A program made the translations under genes and the position numbers. A stretch of DNA of 64,000 bases, taken from contig NZ_WTUY01000024.1 in the NCBI RefSeq assembly GCF_009882945.1, positions 98,003-162,002 of the forward strand, written 5' to 3'. The notes beneath the pieces were generated by a model. It ran no database searches, had not been told where the DNA came from, and saw only the letters and a program-made list of their open reading frames with translations. This DNA is from Alcanivorax sp. DP30. GTDB lineage: Bacteria > Pseudomonadota > Gammaproteobacteria > Pseudomonadales > Alcanivoracaceae. Shown here piece by piece: positions 1 to 8,235 of the stretch; the stretch's first letter is position 1, and each line of letters begins with the position of its first letter.

Positions 1-1424
1 ATCTCCTCTTCTTCCTCAAAGGTATCCACATAGCGGGGGATATTGAGGTTGTAGTCGTTCTCCTTGATCTCAGCGAGGCTGGCAAGGTAGGCGTACTTGT
101 CGACACTCTGACGCGCACGATACGTTTCAATGATCTTGAGAATGTTTTCATCGGCCAGTAAGTTCTGGTTTTTCCCGGCTTTAAACTCTCGGCTTGCATC
201 GATAAACAAGACTTTGTCGTCGCTCTTGGCTTTCTTGAAGATCAGAATGGCGGCAGGAATGCCGGTGCCGTAAAACAGCTTTTCCGGCAGGCCGATGACG
301 GCATCCAGCAGGTTCTCTTCAATCAGCTGCTGCCGAATCTTGCCCTCACTGGAGCCGCGGAATAGCACGCCGTGGGGCACGACGACGCCCATGCGTCCGG
401 TCTTCGGCTTCAGGGTCTCGATCATATGCAGGATAAAGGCATAGTCGCCTTTGGTTTTCGGAGGAATGCCCCGGCGGAAGCGGCTGAACTTGTCGTACTC
501 GGCCTCGTCGTGGCCCCATTTGTCTAGGCTGAATGGCGGGTTGGCGGTGACGATGTCGAACAGCATCAAGTTGCCGTTCTTATCCAGCAGCTTGGGGTTG
601 CGGATAGTATCGCCCCATTCGATTTTGTGGTTGTCTTCGCCGTGCAGGAACATGTTCATCTTGGCTAGTGACCAGGTAGAGCCGATGGCTTCCTGGCCGT
701 ACAGCGCATAGCTTTTGCTGTTGTGGTTGTTGCGCACCTTGCTGCCGCACTTCATCAGCAGCGAGGCAGAGCCGCAGGCTGGGTCGCAGATGGTGTCACC
801 AGGTTGCGGGTCGAGAAGCTCGGAAATCAGGTTACTGACTTCGGGTGGGGTATAGAACTCCCCGGCTTTCTGACCGCCGCTTGCCGCGAAATTCTTGATC
901 AGGTATTCGTAGGCGTTGCCGATCACGTCCAGAGTGCCGACGCGGCTGGGCTTGAGGTTCAGGTCGGGCTTGGCGAAGTCTTCCAGCAGGTGGCGCAGGA
1001 TGGTGTTCTTCTGCTTTTCTTCACCGAGCTTGTCGGTGTTGAAGGAGATGTCCTGGAACACGCTCTTGCCGGCATCCTTGAGCTTGGTGCCGTTAGCCTC
1101 TTCGATGGCATGCAGGGCCTGGTCGATGCGTTCGCCGTTGCCGGGTTCGTGGCGGCGCTCCCATAGGACGTAGAAACTGGCATCTTTGGGTAGCACGAAG
1201 CGCTCGTTCTTCATCATCTCTTCGATCAGCTCCGGCTCGTCACCGTATTCCTTCTTGTAGCCGTCGTAGTGATCCTGCCATACATCGGAGATGTACTTGA
1301 GGAACAGCATGGTGAGGATGAAGTCCTTGTAGGTGTCGGCGCTGATGGTGCCGCGAAAGGTGTCGCAGGCCGCCCAGAGGGCTTTGTTGATGGCGTCTTG
1401 GCTGATCTTGGGTGTGGTGCTCAT
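1..1424 (-). CDS. hsdM: Type I restriction-modification DNA methyltransferase subunit M (partial, C-terminus off window)
   Basis: This N6-adenine methyltransferase subunit modifies the host target site and forms the core of the type I complex. About 474 codons are visible; the gene continues past base 1. The start ATG at 1424 directly abuts the hsdS stop codon (TAA then ATG, no gap), and an AAAGGA ribosome site lies inside the end of hsdS. The N-terminus reads as a typical HsdM helical domain (MSTTPKISQDAINKALWAAC). The SAM-binding motif DPACGS is at about residues 214-219 and the catalytic NPPF motif at about 295-298. Family assignment is firm. The order S then M is not the commonest layout, and no hsdR is visible here. 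Confidence 0.93.
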   Translation of the reverse strand, partial: MSTTPKISQDAINKALWAACDTFRGTISADTYKDFILTMLFLKYISDVWQDHYDGYKKEYGDEPELIEEMMKNERFVLPKDASFYVLWERRHEPGNGERIDQALHAIEEANGTKLKDAGKSVFQDISFNTDKLGEEKQKNTILRHLLEDFAKPDLNLKPSRVGTLDVIGNAYEYLIKNFAASGGQKAGEFYTPPEVSNLISELLDPQPGDTICDPACGSASLLMKCGSKVRNNHNSKSYALYGQEAIGSTWSLAKMNMFLHGEDNHKIEWGDTIRNPKLLDKNGNLMLFDIVTANPPFSLDKWGHDEAEYDKFSRFRRGIPPKTKGDYAFILHMIETLKPKTGRMGVVVPHGVLFRGSSEGKIRQQLIEENLLDAVIGLPEKLFYGTGIPAAILIFKKAKSDDKVLFIDASREFKAGKNQNLLADENILKIIETYRARQSVDKYAYLASLAEIKENDYNLNIPRYVDTFEEEEE

Positions 1425-2018
1425 TTACGCTGTCCTTTGGGCTTTGTTCAGGAGGTCGCCTGCTATAGCGTCCATAAGGGTCTGATTTTTATCAAGTATC
1501 TCACTCATGACCTGCTGTTCTTGCTTGATGGTTCGGGCGAGATTGGAGATAGCCGTCTGTATGGCCATGTCAGGAACAGCAATGGGTGTGTTCTCCAGGA
1601 TGTTGCGCCGAATGCTTTTGGTGAGTGTGCCTTCGGCATTCTTCTGGAGATAGCGTTGGCAGGGCGCCTGATTTAGCTGCCAGGTCAAAAAGGATGGGTC
1701 TACGTTCGGGGGCTTAATCTTCAATACATAGAATTGCGGGGCCGCATGCAGCTCGGTGTTATATGGGAAACCCTCTTCAGCGATCTCAACGGCGTAATTG
1801 TGGCTCCCTCGAGCGGCCACAAGTATGTCCCCAATTCCCAGAGAGGGTGGCGACTTCTTGCCTGGCAATGCTGTGGGGGTGCAGGACGACCAGTTAATGT
1901 CGCCATAAGGGGACACATCCTTCATTTGGACGACACAAACATTGCTGTCCTTAAGCTCCTCTATCTTCCCGCGGAATGGATAGCCGGGCTTCACTGACGC
2001 TATATCGGATAGTTTCAC
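1425..2018 (-). CDS. hsdS: Type I restriction-modification specificity subunit S, half-length
   Basis: This is a DNA-recognition subunit, 197 aa, about half the usual length of roughly 400 aa. It shows one target-recognition domain (KLSDIASVKPGYPFRG at the N-terminus) and one C-terminal helical conserved region (QTAISNLARTIKQEQQVMSEIL). It starts with GTG at 2018. An in-frame TGA lies six codons upstream, so no longer in-frame start exists, and no strong Shine-Dalgarno is visible. It is translationally abutted to hsdM. Known half-S subunits act as dimers. Alternatively it is the remnant of a full hsdS whose other half was lost when the recombinase block arrived. Both readings are inference. 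Confidence 0.85.
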   Translation of the reverse strand: MKLSDIASVKPGYPFRGKIEELKDSNVCVVQMKDVSPYGDINWSSCTPTALPGKKSPPSLGIGDILVAARGSHNYAVEIAEEGFPYNTELHAAPQFYVLKIKPPNVDPSFLTWQLNQAPCQRYLQKNAEGTLTKSIRRNILENTPIAVPDMAIQTAISNLARTIKQEQQVMSEILDKNQTLMDAIAGDLLNKAQRTA

Positions 2019-2042
2019 TGAGAAATTTTCGTTTCATAGATG

Positions 2043-2100
2043 ATGAAGCAATAATTATGGGTTGAGCTTTAACCCTAGTCAATGTAATTGTTTGCTTCAT
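2043..2100. repeat. Nested inverted repeat between hsdS and the recombinase trio
   Basis: Outer arms ATGAAGCAA (2043-2051) and TTGCTTCAT (2092-2100) are perfect inverted copies. The similarity extends inward through ATTA/TAAT, and an inner GGGTT (2059-2063) / AACCC (2071-2075) pair lies between them. It occupies most of the 134-bp gap between two divergent genes. It could be an operator or a recombinase-binding or attachment site; nothing in the sequence decides between these. Confidence 0.6.
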
Positions 2101-2152
2101 TAGCGATGAATACAAGGATGGCTTTCGTCTTGGATTTGGCCGGGGAGGAAGA

Positions 2153-3556
2153 GTGAGGGCACGGGTGGAATATGTTTCCTTGGAAGTCTACGAGCCATTC
2201 GCTCTGAAGCCTGAAGGGGCAGCAGGGCGTGTAACTGCAAGAGGGGCTTGTTACTGGAGGTGCCCCCCTGAAGATGGGGAGGTGGTAAACCTGCCGGTCA
2301 TAGTCGACCCCGACGGTGCGCCGTGGGGAGATGCAGCGAGGTACATGCTGAGTCGACTTGAGGGTGTGCTGGATCCGTCGCCTCGAACCCAGGAATCGAT
2401 TGCCGGCGATCTTCTGGATTTCCGCCGATGGTTGCTGGAACAGCAGGTCGACTACCTGGAAATCCCGGAGCGCCCTAGAAGGCGACCAACCTATAGGTAT
2501 CGGCACTACCTTGATCAACAGATAAAGGCAGGGGCGATAGTAGTTGCAACGGCTAGGCGCAGGATGGGGAGTGTTCAGAATTTCTATCGGTGGATGCAAT
2601 TGGACGGCAGGAAATTCCCCTATCCGCTATGGATTGAAACCGCTTATGAGCATTGGGCATCTAATAGCATGGGGCGAAGTTATTGGAGGTCGGGTGTTAC
2701 AACAGATCTAACGAGGTCATTTCGAATACCGAAGGGCGACTTGATCAATGAGCGCGGGATCGAAGATGGAGGACGGTTAAGGCCGCTGTCCAAGGAAGAG
2801 CAGCAGGGGGTATTAATGGCCCTGAAAGCGATTTCTTGCACAGAGATGACGCTCGCATTCCTCTTGGCGTTGACCACGGGAGCGAGACTGCAAACCGTAT
2901 TCACTCTCAGGGCGGATAGCTTTGAGGAGCCGGCTAGAAGCGGTGCAAACGTATTTCGAATAAAAGTAGGCAGTGGAACGCTGGTTGATACTAAGTATGG
3001 CCGGAATGTGGTTCTGGAGTTGCCTGCCTGGCTGCATGAAAGGTGCAGAATATACCTTCGTTCACCACGACGCAGGACTAGAGTGGCTCGAGGTCTAAAT
3101 GAGAAAAAATCCGCTCGCGAGCAGTATTTATTCCTAAGTAGATCCGGTCGGCCATACTATGCATCTCGTGTTGAAGCTGAAGTGGGAGGGCTGGGAACGT
3201 ACCCACGGGGGAATGCCGTGACGCAGTTCATCCGTCAACAACTTAAGCCAAAGATGCTGTCCCTAGGATACGACTTTGATTTTCGCTTCCATGATTTGCG
3301 AGCAACTTTTGGAATGAACCTTCTTCTTGCTCAGCTAAGGGAAATACAGGCGGATGGTGAGGTTGGAGGCGATAAGATATTCCGAGTTCTCGACTACATT
3401 CGAGTTAGGATGGGTCATGGAAGTATTAAGACGACGGAAGGATATTTGAAATATAAAGATGGTGCGGTGCGCCGGCTAGAAATCCAGAACGATTATGAGA
3501 GGTACTTGAGCTCGCTTGTGAAGGATTCATGGGGTTGGCATGACCTGGAAAATTAA
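2153..3556 (+). CDS. Tyrosine recombinase/integrase, first of a trio
   Basis: This is a site-specific recombinase of 467 aa. The start is GTG at 2153, behind a good GGAGG at about 2143. The N-terminal half (about 75-170) resembles a core-binding domain. The catalytic domain follows at about 210-440: Arg I R245 (TTGARLQ), HDLR with H380 and R383, GHGS with H422, and nucleophile Y431 nine residues later. All key residues are present, so it is predicted active. Its 3' end overlaps the next gene by 17 bp, implying one transcript for the three recombinases. Three co-directional recombinases recall RIT elements, Tn554 TnpA/B/C and gamma-mobile-trio modules; I cannot assign it to one of these. Confidence 0.9.
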   Translation: MRARVEYVSLEVYEPFALKPEGAAGRVTARGACYWRCPPEDGEVVNLPVIVDPDGAPWGDAARYMLSRLEGVLDPSPRTQESIAGDLLDFRRWLLEQQVDYLEIPERPRRRPTYRYRHYLDQQIKAGAIVVATARRRMGSVQNFYRWMQLDGRKFPYPLWIETAYEHWASNSMGRSYWRSGVTTDLTRSFRIPKGDLINERGIEDGGRLRPLSKEEQQGVLMALKAISCTEMTLAFLLALTTGARLQTVFTLRADSFEEPARSGANVFRIKVGSGTLVDTKYGRNVVLELPAWLHERCRIYLRSPRRRTRVARGLNEKKSAREQYLFLSRSGRPYYASRVEAEVGGLGTYPRGNAVTQFIRQQLKPKMLSLGYDFDFRFHDLRATFGMNLLLAQLREIQADGEVGGDKIFRVLDYIRVRMGHGSIKTTEGYLKYKDGAVRRLEIQNDYERYLSSLVKDSWGWHDLEN

Positions 3557-5450
3557 TGATACACAGGAGTTCACCTTAGCTGAAATATCAATAGCTATGG
3601 AGGGCGCAGGGCGGGGGGTCGATTTCTCAAAAATTGCCCTAAAAATTCCTGGATATAAATACGCTGTCGATATTGGTAGCTGGTGCTACGTGCACAGAAG
3701 GCCTGCCTCGAAAAATACTCAATCTGAGCTGGTAGCTAAGAGAGAGGTTCTGAAAAAATCTTACCGGAAGGCCAGAGAGGAGGTTGTTAAGGGTTTTGTG
3801 GATCATGTCCTGGGGCGTCTTGAGCTGGGGTTGTCAGATAAAACCATTTGGGACTTGGTCGGAAAGTTTCCGCGATTTGTATCGTGGTGCGATGAATTCG
3901 ATGAGTCCGGGTTGGATGGGCGGAGAGAATATATATCGGCTCTATCTGCATACTCAGAACATCTTCTTCACCGTGTTAGATCTGGTAGTTTAAAAATAAA
4001 CCCGGCAAGTCAAATGCAGGATATTTTGAAGGCCGTTGCATTAAGCGCCTATGGTGAGGCGGTGCGTGAAGATCTAAAAAATATCAGACGAATCCGGGCA
4101 ACTTCGAGATCAGTCAATAAAACGGTCCCTCCAGATGACAGGTCGGCTGAGCTAGCGATAAGCGTTTATCTTGATGTTTTTCGCCAGCTAAGTGTGTTTG
4201 TAATTAACTTCGAACCGTTCCCTAAATTAATTACAGTCGATGAAAAGCCATTCTGGTTCTTTCCTGCCTCGATACCTTTTGCGGGGCCGAGCAATATCCA
4301 TAAAAAGCCTAACTTGCTGCGTCGATATGGATGTTACGACTATGAAAATGGGCGACTAAGGTCGTCAGATGAGGCGAACGGCTTAAGACCGTACTGGGGT
4401 AAGGCAAATGCAAAAAATGCGGAGATTACGGCAAGGAAAAATCTTCGTCTGGCAAATGAGAGTCGCTTCCACAAGCGCCGAATTGATGCAGCAACTTTCT
4501 CGTCTCAAGCATTCATGATGCTGTTTTCTGCCGCAACAGGAATGAACCTCTCTCAAATCGTCGGGCTAAATTATTTTTCAGAATCTCATGTTGAGAGAGA
4601 TAAGCCAGGATTCAAGGGGGTTAAGGCGAGAGCGGGAGGAAAAGAAGTCGTCTTTTATCTTTCATCATCATTTTATCGCTTCTACTTGAGATATTTGGAG
4701 CTGCGGTCGTGGATGCTGAAGTCTGTGGAATGCAGTGAAGATCAGCATCCGCTTTTCTTCAATATCAGGAATGGCCTTATTGAACCTATAGCTCAGGACT
4801 TTTCATACAACTTTAATAGAAGAATCAATATTTGCTTCGATATCAACATAAATATTACGACGCGGAAGTGGCGATCATATAAGGCGGATTGGCTGCTGTC
4901 GAATGTGTCTCTTAAGGAAACTGCAGCAACGCTTCAGAACTCGGAGCAGACCATATTAAAGAGCTACGCCGAAGGTGTTGAGTCAAAATCTTCAAAGGAA
5001 ATCGCGAGGTTCTTCAAAGGGTTACGGAAGAGCCTTGAATCGGAACCAAGCAGCGGTTGTGAGGTGATTCCCATCGGCGCGTGCGTGGGCGAGAGCCCGG
5101 ATAAGGAGTCTGATGGCCCGGTTGAGCCCGATTGTAGGGTTATGGAGGGATGTCTTTTTTGTGAGAATTACAGGGTTAATGCAGATAAAACCGATTATCT
5201 GAAGCTGATGAGTTTTAGGTATATGGTCGAAATCAGCCGGCCATTGGCTTCGAATCAGTCACATTTTGAAAAAACATCAGGCCGAGTGAAGGCCAGGATT
5301 GATGAGCTTCTCAAATACATTGAGGCATCTAAAGGGGTAGATCAGGAGCAGGCCAACCTGATTCGGGAGTCAGTGTATAAAAGGGAAGAGCTTTCGCCAT
5401 ACTGGTCCTGGAAACTGGATTTGCTTTACAGTTTGGGTCTCGAAATATGA
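3540..5450 (+). CDS. Large degenerate tyrosine recombinase-like protein, second of a trio
   Basis: This 636-aa protein has a tyrosine-recombinase fold at about 320-490 but a damaged active site. The Arg I position reads TGMN (N336). The HxxR box reads RKWR (R442 to R445, no His). The GHxS box reads LQNS. Arg II (R445) and the candidate nucleophile Y476 (KSYAEG) remain. After the catalytic domain come C532, C538 and C541 (CX5CX2C), a possible metal-binding tail like that of large transposon recombinases such as Tn554 TnpB. It overlaps the first gene by 17 bp and the third by 4 bp (ATGA). It probably acts as a partner or architectural subunit (inference). Its codons are visibly more AT-rich than those of the genes beyond 9.5 kb. 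Confidence 0.78.
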   Translation: MTWKINDTQEFTLAEISIAMEGAGRGVDFSKIALKIPGYKYAVDIGSWCYVHRRPASKNTQSELVAKREVLKKSYRKAREEVVKGFVDHVLGRLELGLSDKTIWDLVGKFPRFVSWCDEFDESGLDGRREYISALSAYSEHLLHRVRSGSLKINPASQMQDILKAVALSAYGEAVREDLKNIRRIRATSRSVNKTVPPDDRSAELAISVYLDVFRQLSVFVINFEPFPKLITVDEKPFWFFPASIPFAGPSNIHKKPNLLRRYGCYDYENGRLRSSDEANGLRPYWGKANAKNAEITARKNLRLANESRFHKRRIDAATFSSQAFMMLFSAATGMNLSQIVGLNYFSESHVERDKPGFKGVKARAGGKEVVFYLSSSFYRFYLRYLELRSWMLKSVECSEDQHPLFFNIRNGLIEPIAQDFSYNFNRRINICFDININITTRKWRSYKADWLLSNVSLKETAATLQNSEQTILKSYAEGVESKSSKEIARFFKGLRKSLESEPSSGCEVIPIGACVGESPDKESDGPVEPDCRVMEGCLFCENYRVNADKTDYLKLMSFRYMVEISRPLASNQSHFEKTSGRVKARIDELLKYIEASKGVDQEQANLIRESVYKREELSPYWSWKLDLLYSLGLEI

Positions 5451-7009
5451 GTCAAGTCACCTTTAAGGCGGCATATTATAATTATGACGATAGCCACACT
5501 GGCTTTCCTCCCGACGATTTTACTCCGAACGTGAATGGTGATGCCCCGTCCTTCGATTTTGTCATATCTCGCTTTGCGGATGGAGAAGTTGCGTCTCGCT
5601 ATGGGGATGACATTTGGGACATGAGGCCGTATAGAACTGCGGCAGTCGGACTAGCAAGATTGCATTTCACATTTTGTGACGGTGCTGATCGTGAAGAGTC
5701 TAAATGGCTTATGTTTGTTCTTCTGTATATGCAGGAACCAAAGAGAGAAAGCTATATCGGGGTTGGCTCTGGAGTTAACTATCTTGGTGCAATTAGGAAG
5801 ATTACGAGGTACTCAAGAGAGAGGGGTTTTTCAGTAAGGGAGATTCTAGAGAGTGAAAAAAACTTTCAGGAGTTTGTTGATTGCAATCGAAAAAACAGCG
5901 GCCTGCTAAAGAATTTATATCGAATTTTAAATGTATTGATGAGTCTTCCAAGTGGCGCTACAGGATACTCTATACCTAGCTCAAAGGGCGCAGATCTCTT
6001 GCGAGATATCATCAATAGGCTGCCATCTGCAAAGCAGTTTCCAGTGATTCCTCCGAGGTTATTGTCAGTCCTGATTTCAGACTTGGAGAATTTCATCAAC
6101 GAGGTTTTCTGTATTGTTTCTGGATTATCCAGTTTTATTGTTTTTGTGGCCGAGGGGAAGGTTCGACCAAGAAGAATCAGACCCAAGAGTGTTGGTCGTG
6201 GCTTGGGTCCAGATATAAAGCCTGACTTTTGGTCCGCGTGCGACCAGTTCGGGCTGGTGGATGTTTTTGTTAAATATCGGGTTACAAACCTGGTTCGGCT
6301 TAAATCTTTTATCTCCAGGGTGCAGCATGGGTGCAAGACCCTCATGCATATCTATTCGGGCATGCGGAGCTCGGAAGTTCTTGCCCTAAAAATTGGTGCT
6401 TTTCAGGGGTTTAAGTACGGAGGAAATTCTGTATACAAGATTAATGGGGAGACAAGCAAACTTCATGGCGTAAATAAAAAAACGTCATGGATCACGAGCT
6501 ATGAAGTGAGGACTGGTTTCGAGGTGGCGGAGGCAATTTCAATCGCAATATCGAAAGGAGTCGGTCTTCTTCAGGAAAAAAAGCCTTTGTTTCCGTCTGT
6601 AAACTACATATCAAGTGGCTGCGGAGTGGGTTTGGATCCGAAAGTTGCTTGTCTTGCTAAGACGACTTTGAAGAGTCAGGAGGTTTATAATTATTTTGAT
6701 GATGATAAATATAAAATCAAAGGTTTAGATTTTGATTTCCTCGAGAGTCTGGATCCATTTAGAGATTGGCGGGAAGATGGTTTTGAAGTTGGTTCTAGCT
6801 GGAGATTTACATCGCACCAGTTCCGACGAACTCTGGCGTTCTATGCAATGCAGTCTTCAAATGTTTCTTTGCCGTCATTGAAGAGGCAGCTGAAGCATAT
6901 TTCGAGAGACATGACAATCTACTACGGTTCGTCGTTTTCTGATGGGTTTGTGGGGGCACTAGATGAAGGCTTTGTATCTACATTGAAGTCTGAAAAGGCC
7001 ATTGGATGA
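5447..7009 (+). CDS. Tyrosine recombinase, third of a trio, 3' end cut by an IS element
   Basis: This 520-aa recombinase has R307 (SGMRSSE), HQFR with H457 and R460, KHIS with H484 and nucleophile Y493, so it is predicted active. It begins by ATGA overlap with the previous gene. Its stop codon TGA (7007-7009) is the first three bases of the IS left inverted repeat, so the original C-terminus may have been longer. Enough sequence follows Y493 (27 residues) that catalysis may survive. Part of the gene is AT-rich (for example around 6680-6730). The three proteins presumably act together on one site, as proposed for recombinase-trio elements. Confidence 0.85.
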   Translation: MSQVTFKAAYYNYDDSHTGFPPDDFTPNVNGDAPSFDFVISRFADGEVASRYGDDIWDMRPYRTAAVGLARLHFTFCDGADREESKWLMFVLLYMQEPKRESYIGVGSGVNYLGAIRKITRYSRERGFSVREILESEKNFQEFVDCNRKNSGLLKNLYRILNVLMSLPSGATGYSIPSSKGADLLRDIINRLPSAKQFPVIPPRLLSVLISDLENFINEVFCIVSGLSSFIVFVAEGKVRPRRIRPKSVGRGLGPDIKPDFWSACDQFGLVDVFVKYRVTNLVRLKSFISRVQHGCKTLMHIYSGMRSSEVLALKIGAFQGFKYGGNSVYKINGETSKLHGVNKKTSWITSYEVRTGFEVAEAISIAISKGVGLLQEKKPLFPSVNYISSGCGVGLDPKVACLAKTTLKSQEVYNYFDDDKYKIKGLDFDFLESLDPFRDWREDGFEVGSSWRFTSHQFRRTLAFYAMQSSNVSLPSLKRQLKHISRDMTIYYGSSFSDGFVGALDEGFVSTLKSEKAIG

Positions 7010-7033
7010 ATCGCCACCGGTTTGCTAGACACC
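7007..7033 (+). repeat. IS left terminal inverted repeat
   Basis: It begins TGAATCGCCACCGGTTTGCT and matches the right end in about 22 of 27 positions by eye. The first three bases are also the stop codon of the third recombinase. Confidence 0.9.
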
Positions 7034-7069
7034 TTTCAGCCATACAAAATGGCAATCAGAGAGGTATCT

Positions 7070-7348
7070 ATGAGCAGCAAGCGCTATCCCGAAGAATTCA
7101 AGATTGAGGCGGTTCGTCAGGTGACGGATCGTGGTCACAGTGTGGCCCAAGTGGCTGATCGACTCGGCGTCACCACCCACAGTCTGTACGCCTGGATCAG
7201 GAAGTTTGGCCCGGATTCCGAGCAGCATCAGGCCAATGCAGATGACCAATCCGAGATCCGCCGACTCCAGAAAGAGCTCAAGCGCGTTACCGAAGAGCGA
7301 GACATCCTAAAAAAAGCCGCGGCGTACTTCGCCAGTCAGTCCGATTGA
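7070..7348 (+). CDS. IS3-family transposase OrfA
   Basis: This is a DNA-binding protein of 92 aa from ATG 7070 behind AGAGAGG. It has a helix-turn-helix (SVAQVADRLGVTTHSLYAWI) followed by a leucine-zipper-like coiled coil (SEIRRLQKELKRVTEERDILKKA). A slippery AAAAAAAG at 7309-7316 precedes the stop codon, as expected for programmed -1 frameshifting into orfB to make the OrfAB transposase. An in-frame ATG further upstream (7049) is less likely because it lacks this ribosome site. Confidence 0.92.
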   Translation: MSSKRYPEEFKIEAVRQVTDRGHSVAQVADRLGVTTHSLYAWIRKFGPDSEQHQANADDQSEIRRLQKELKRVTEERDILKKAAAYFASQSD

Positions 7349-8217
7349 GGTACGCCTTCATTCAGGAGCACAGCGAGCGGTGGCGAATCCGCTCACTGTG
7401 TTCCCTGTTGGACGTTCACCCCAGTGGCTTTTATGCCTGGCAGAAACAGCCTCGTTCAGCTCGTACAATCGAGGACGAGCGCCTGACCGGGCTAATCAAG
7501 CAGTTCTGGCTGGAATCCGGAGCCGTGTATGGCTACCGGAAAATCCATACTGATCTACGCGAGTATGGCGAGCAATGCGGGCCCAATCGAGTCCACCGGC
7601 TGATGCGCCACGCGGGAATACGAGCGCAGGTGGGTTATCGTAAGCCACGCCATAGGGCTGGGGAGCTAAACAAGGTGACACCGAATATCCTGCAGCGGCA
7701 GTTCAATCCGCAAGCACCAAACGAGAGTTGGGTAACGGACATTACCTATGTCCGCACACATGAAGGCTGGCTGTATTTGGCGGTTGTTCTGGATCTGTTC
7801 TCAAGACGGGTAATCGGCTGGTCAATGCAATCCAGGATAACCAAGGAGCTGGCACTGGATGCGCTTTTGATGGCTGTCTGGCGTCGCAAGCCTGAGGGCA
7901 AGGTGATTGTGCACTCCGACCAAGGCAGCCAATACACCAGCCACGACTGGGACTCGTTTCTGAAGGCGCATGACCTGGAGGGCAGCATGAGTCGGCGTGG
8001 TAACTGTCACGACAATGCTGTTGCTGAGAGCTTCTTCCAGCTGTTGAAGAGGGAGAGGATAAAGCGAAAGATTTACAGCAGCCGGGACGCCGCCCGGGTA
8101 GATATTTTTGATTATATCGAGATGTTCTATAACAACCGGCGACGCCATGGTTTTAATGAAAAACTGTCACCGGTAGAGTATGAAAAGCGTCACCAAGAAC
8201 GGCTGGGAAGTGTCTAG
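7345..8217 (+). CDS. IS3-family transposase OrfB (DDE integrase core)
   Basis: This is the catalytic part of the transposase, 290 aa, in the -1 frame relative to orfA and overlapping it by 4 bp (TTG start at 7345; normal expression is by frameshift). It has the HTH_21-type segment (GAVYGYRKIHTDL) and the rve core with the three acidic residues in WVTDITY, HSDQGSQY and NAVAESFF. The C-terminal YNNRRRHGFNEKLSPVEYE box is typical of the IS3 subgroup. The reading frame is intact, so the element may still be mobile. Confidence 0.93.
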   Translation: MRYAFIQEHSERWRIRSLCSLLDVHPSGFYAWQKQPRSARTIEDERLTGLIKQFWLESGAVYGYRKIHTDLREYGEQCGPNRVHRLMRHAGIRAQVGYRKPRHRAGELNKVTPNILQRQFNPQAPNESWVTDITYVRTHEGWLYLAVVLDLFSRRVIGWSMQSRITKELALDALLMAVWRRKPEGKVIVHSDQGSQYTSHDWDSFLKAHDLEGSMSRRGNCHDNAVAESFFQLLKRERIKRKIYSSRDAARVDIFDYIEMFYNNRRRHGFNEKLSPVEYEKRHQERLGSV

Positions 8218-8235
8218 TGAACTGGTGGCGATTCA
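8209..8235 (-). repeat. IS right terminal inverted repeat
   Basis: Read on the minus strand it begins TGAATCGCCACCAGTTCACT. It encodes the last residues and the stop codon of the Cys-rich gene that enters from the right. Confidence 0.9.

Larger units (their letters stand above)
7007..8235 (+). mobile_element. IS3-family insertion sequence, complete, 1229 bp
   Basis: Terminal inverted repeats begin TGAATCGCCACC at the left end (from 7007) and at the right end read on the other strand (from 8235), with similarity continuing for about 27 bp through CTAGACAC. It contains orfA and orfB in the IS3 arrangement with a slippery A7G run. No direct target duplication is visible: the flanking triplets are GGA on the left and CTA on the right. 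The ends supply the stop codons of the genes on both sides. Confidence 0.93.

Noticed and set aside
451..1676. Plus-strand open frames inside hsdM and hsdS
   Set aside because: They are antisense shadows of genes with clear methyltransferase motifs; codon pattern and motifs support the minus strand.
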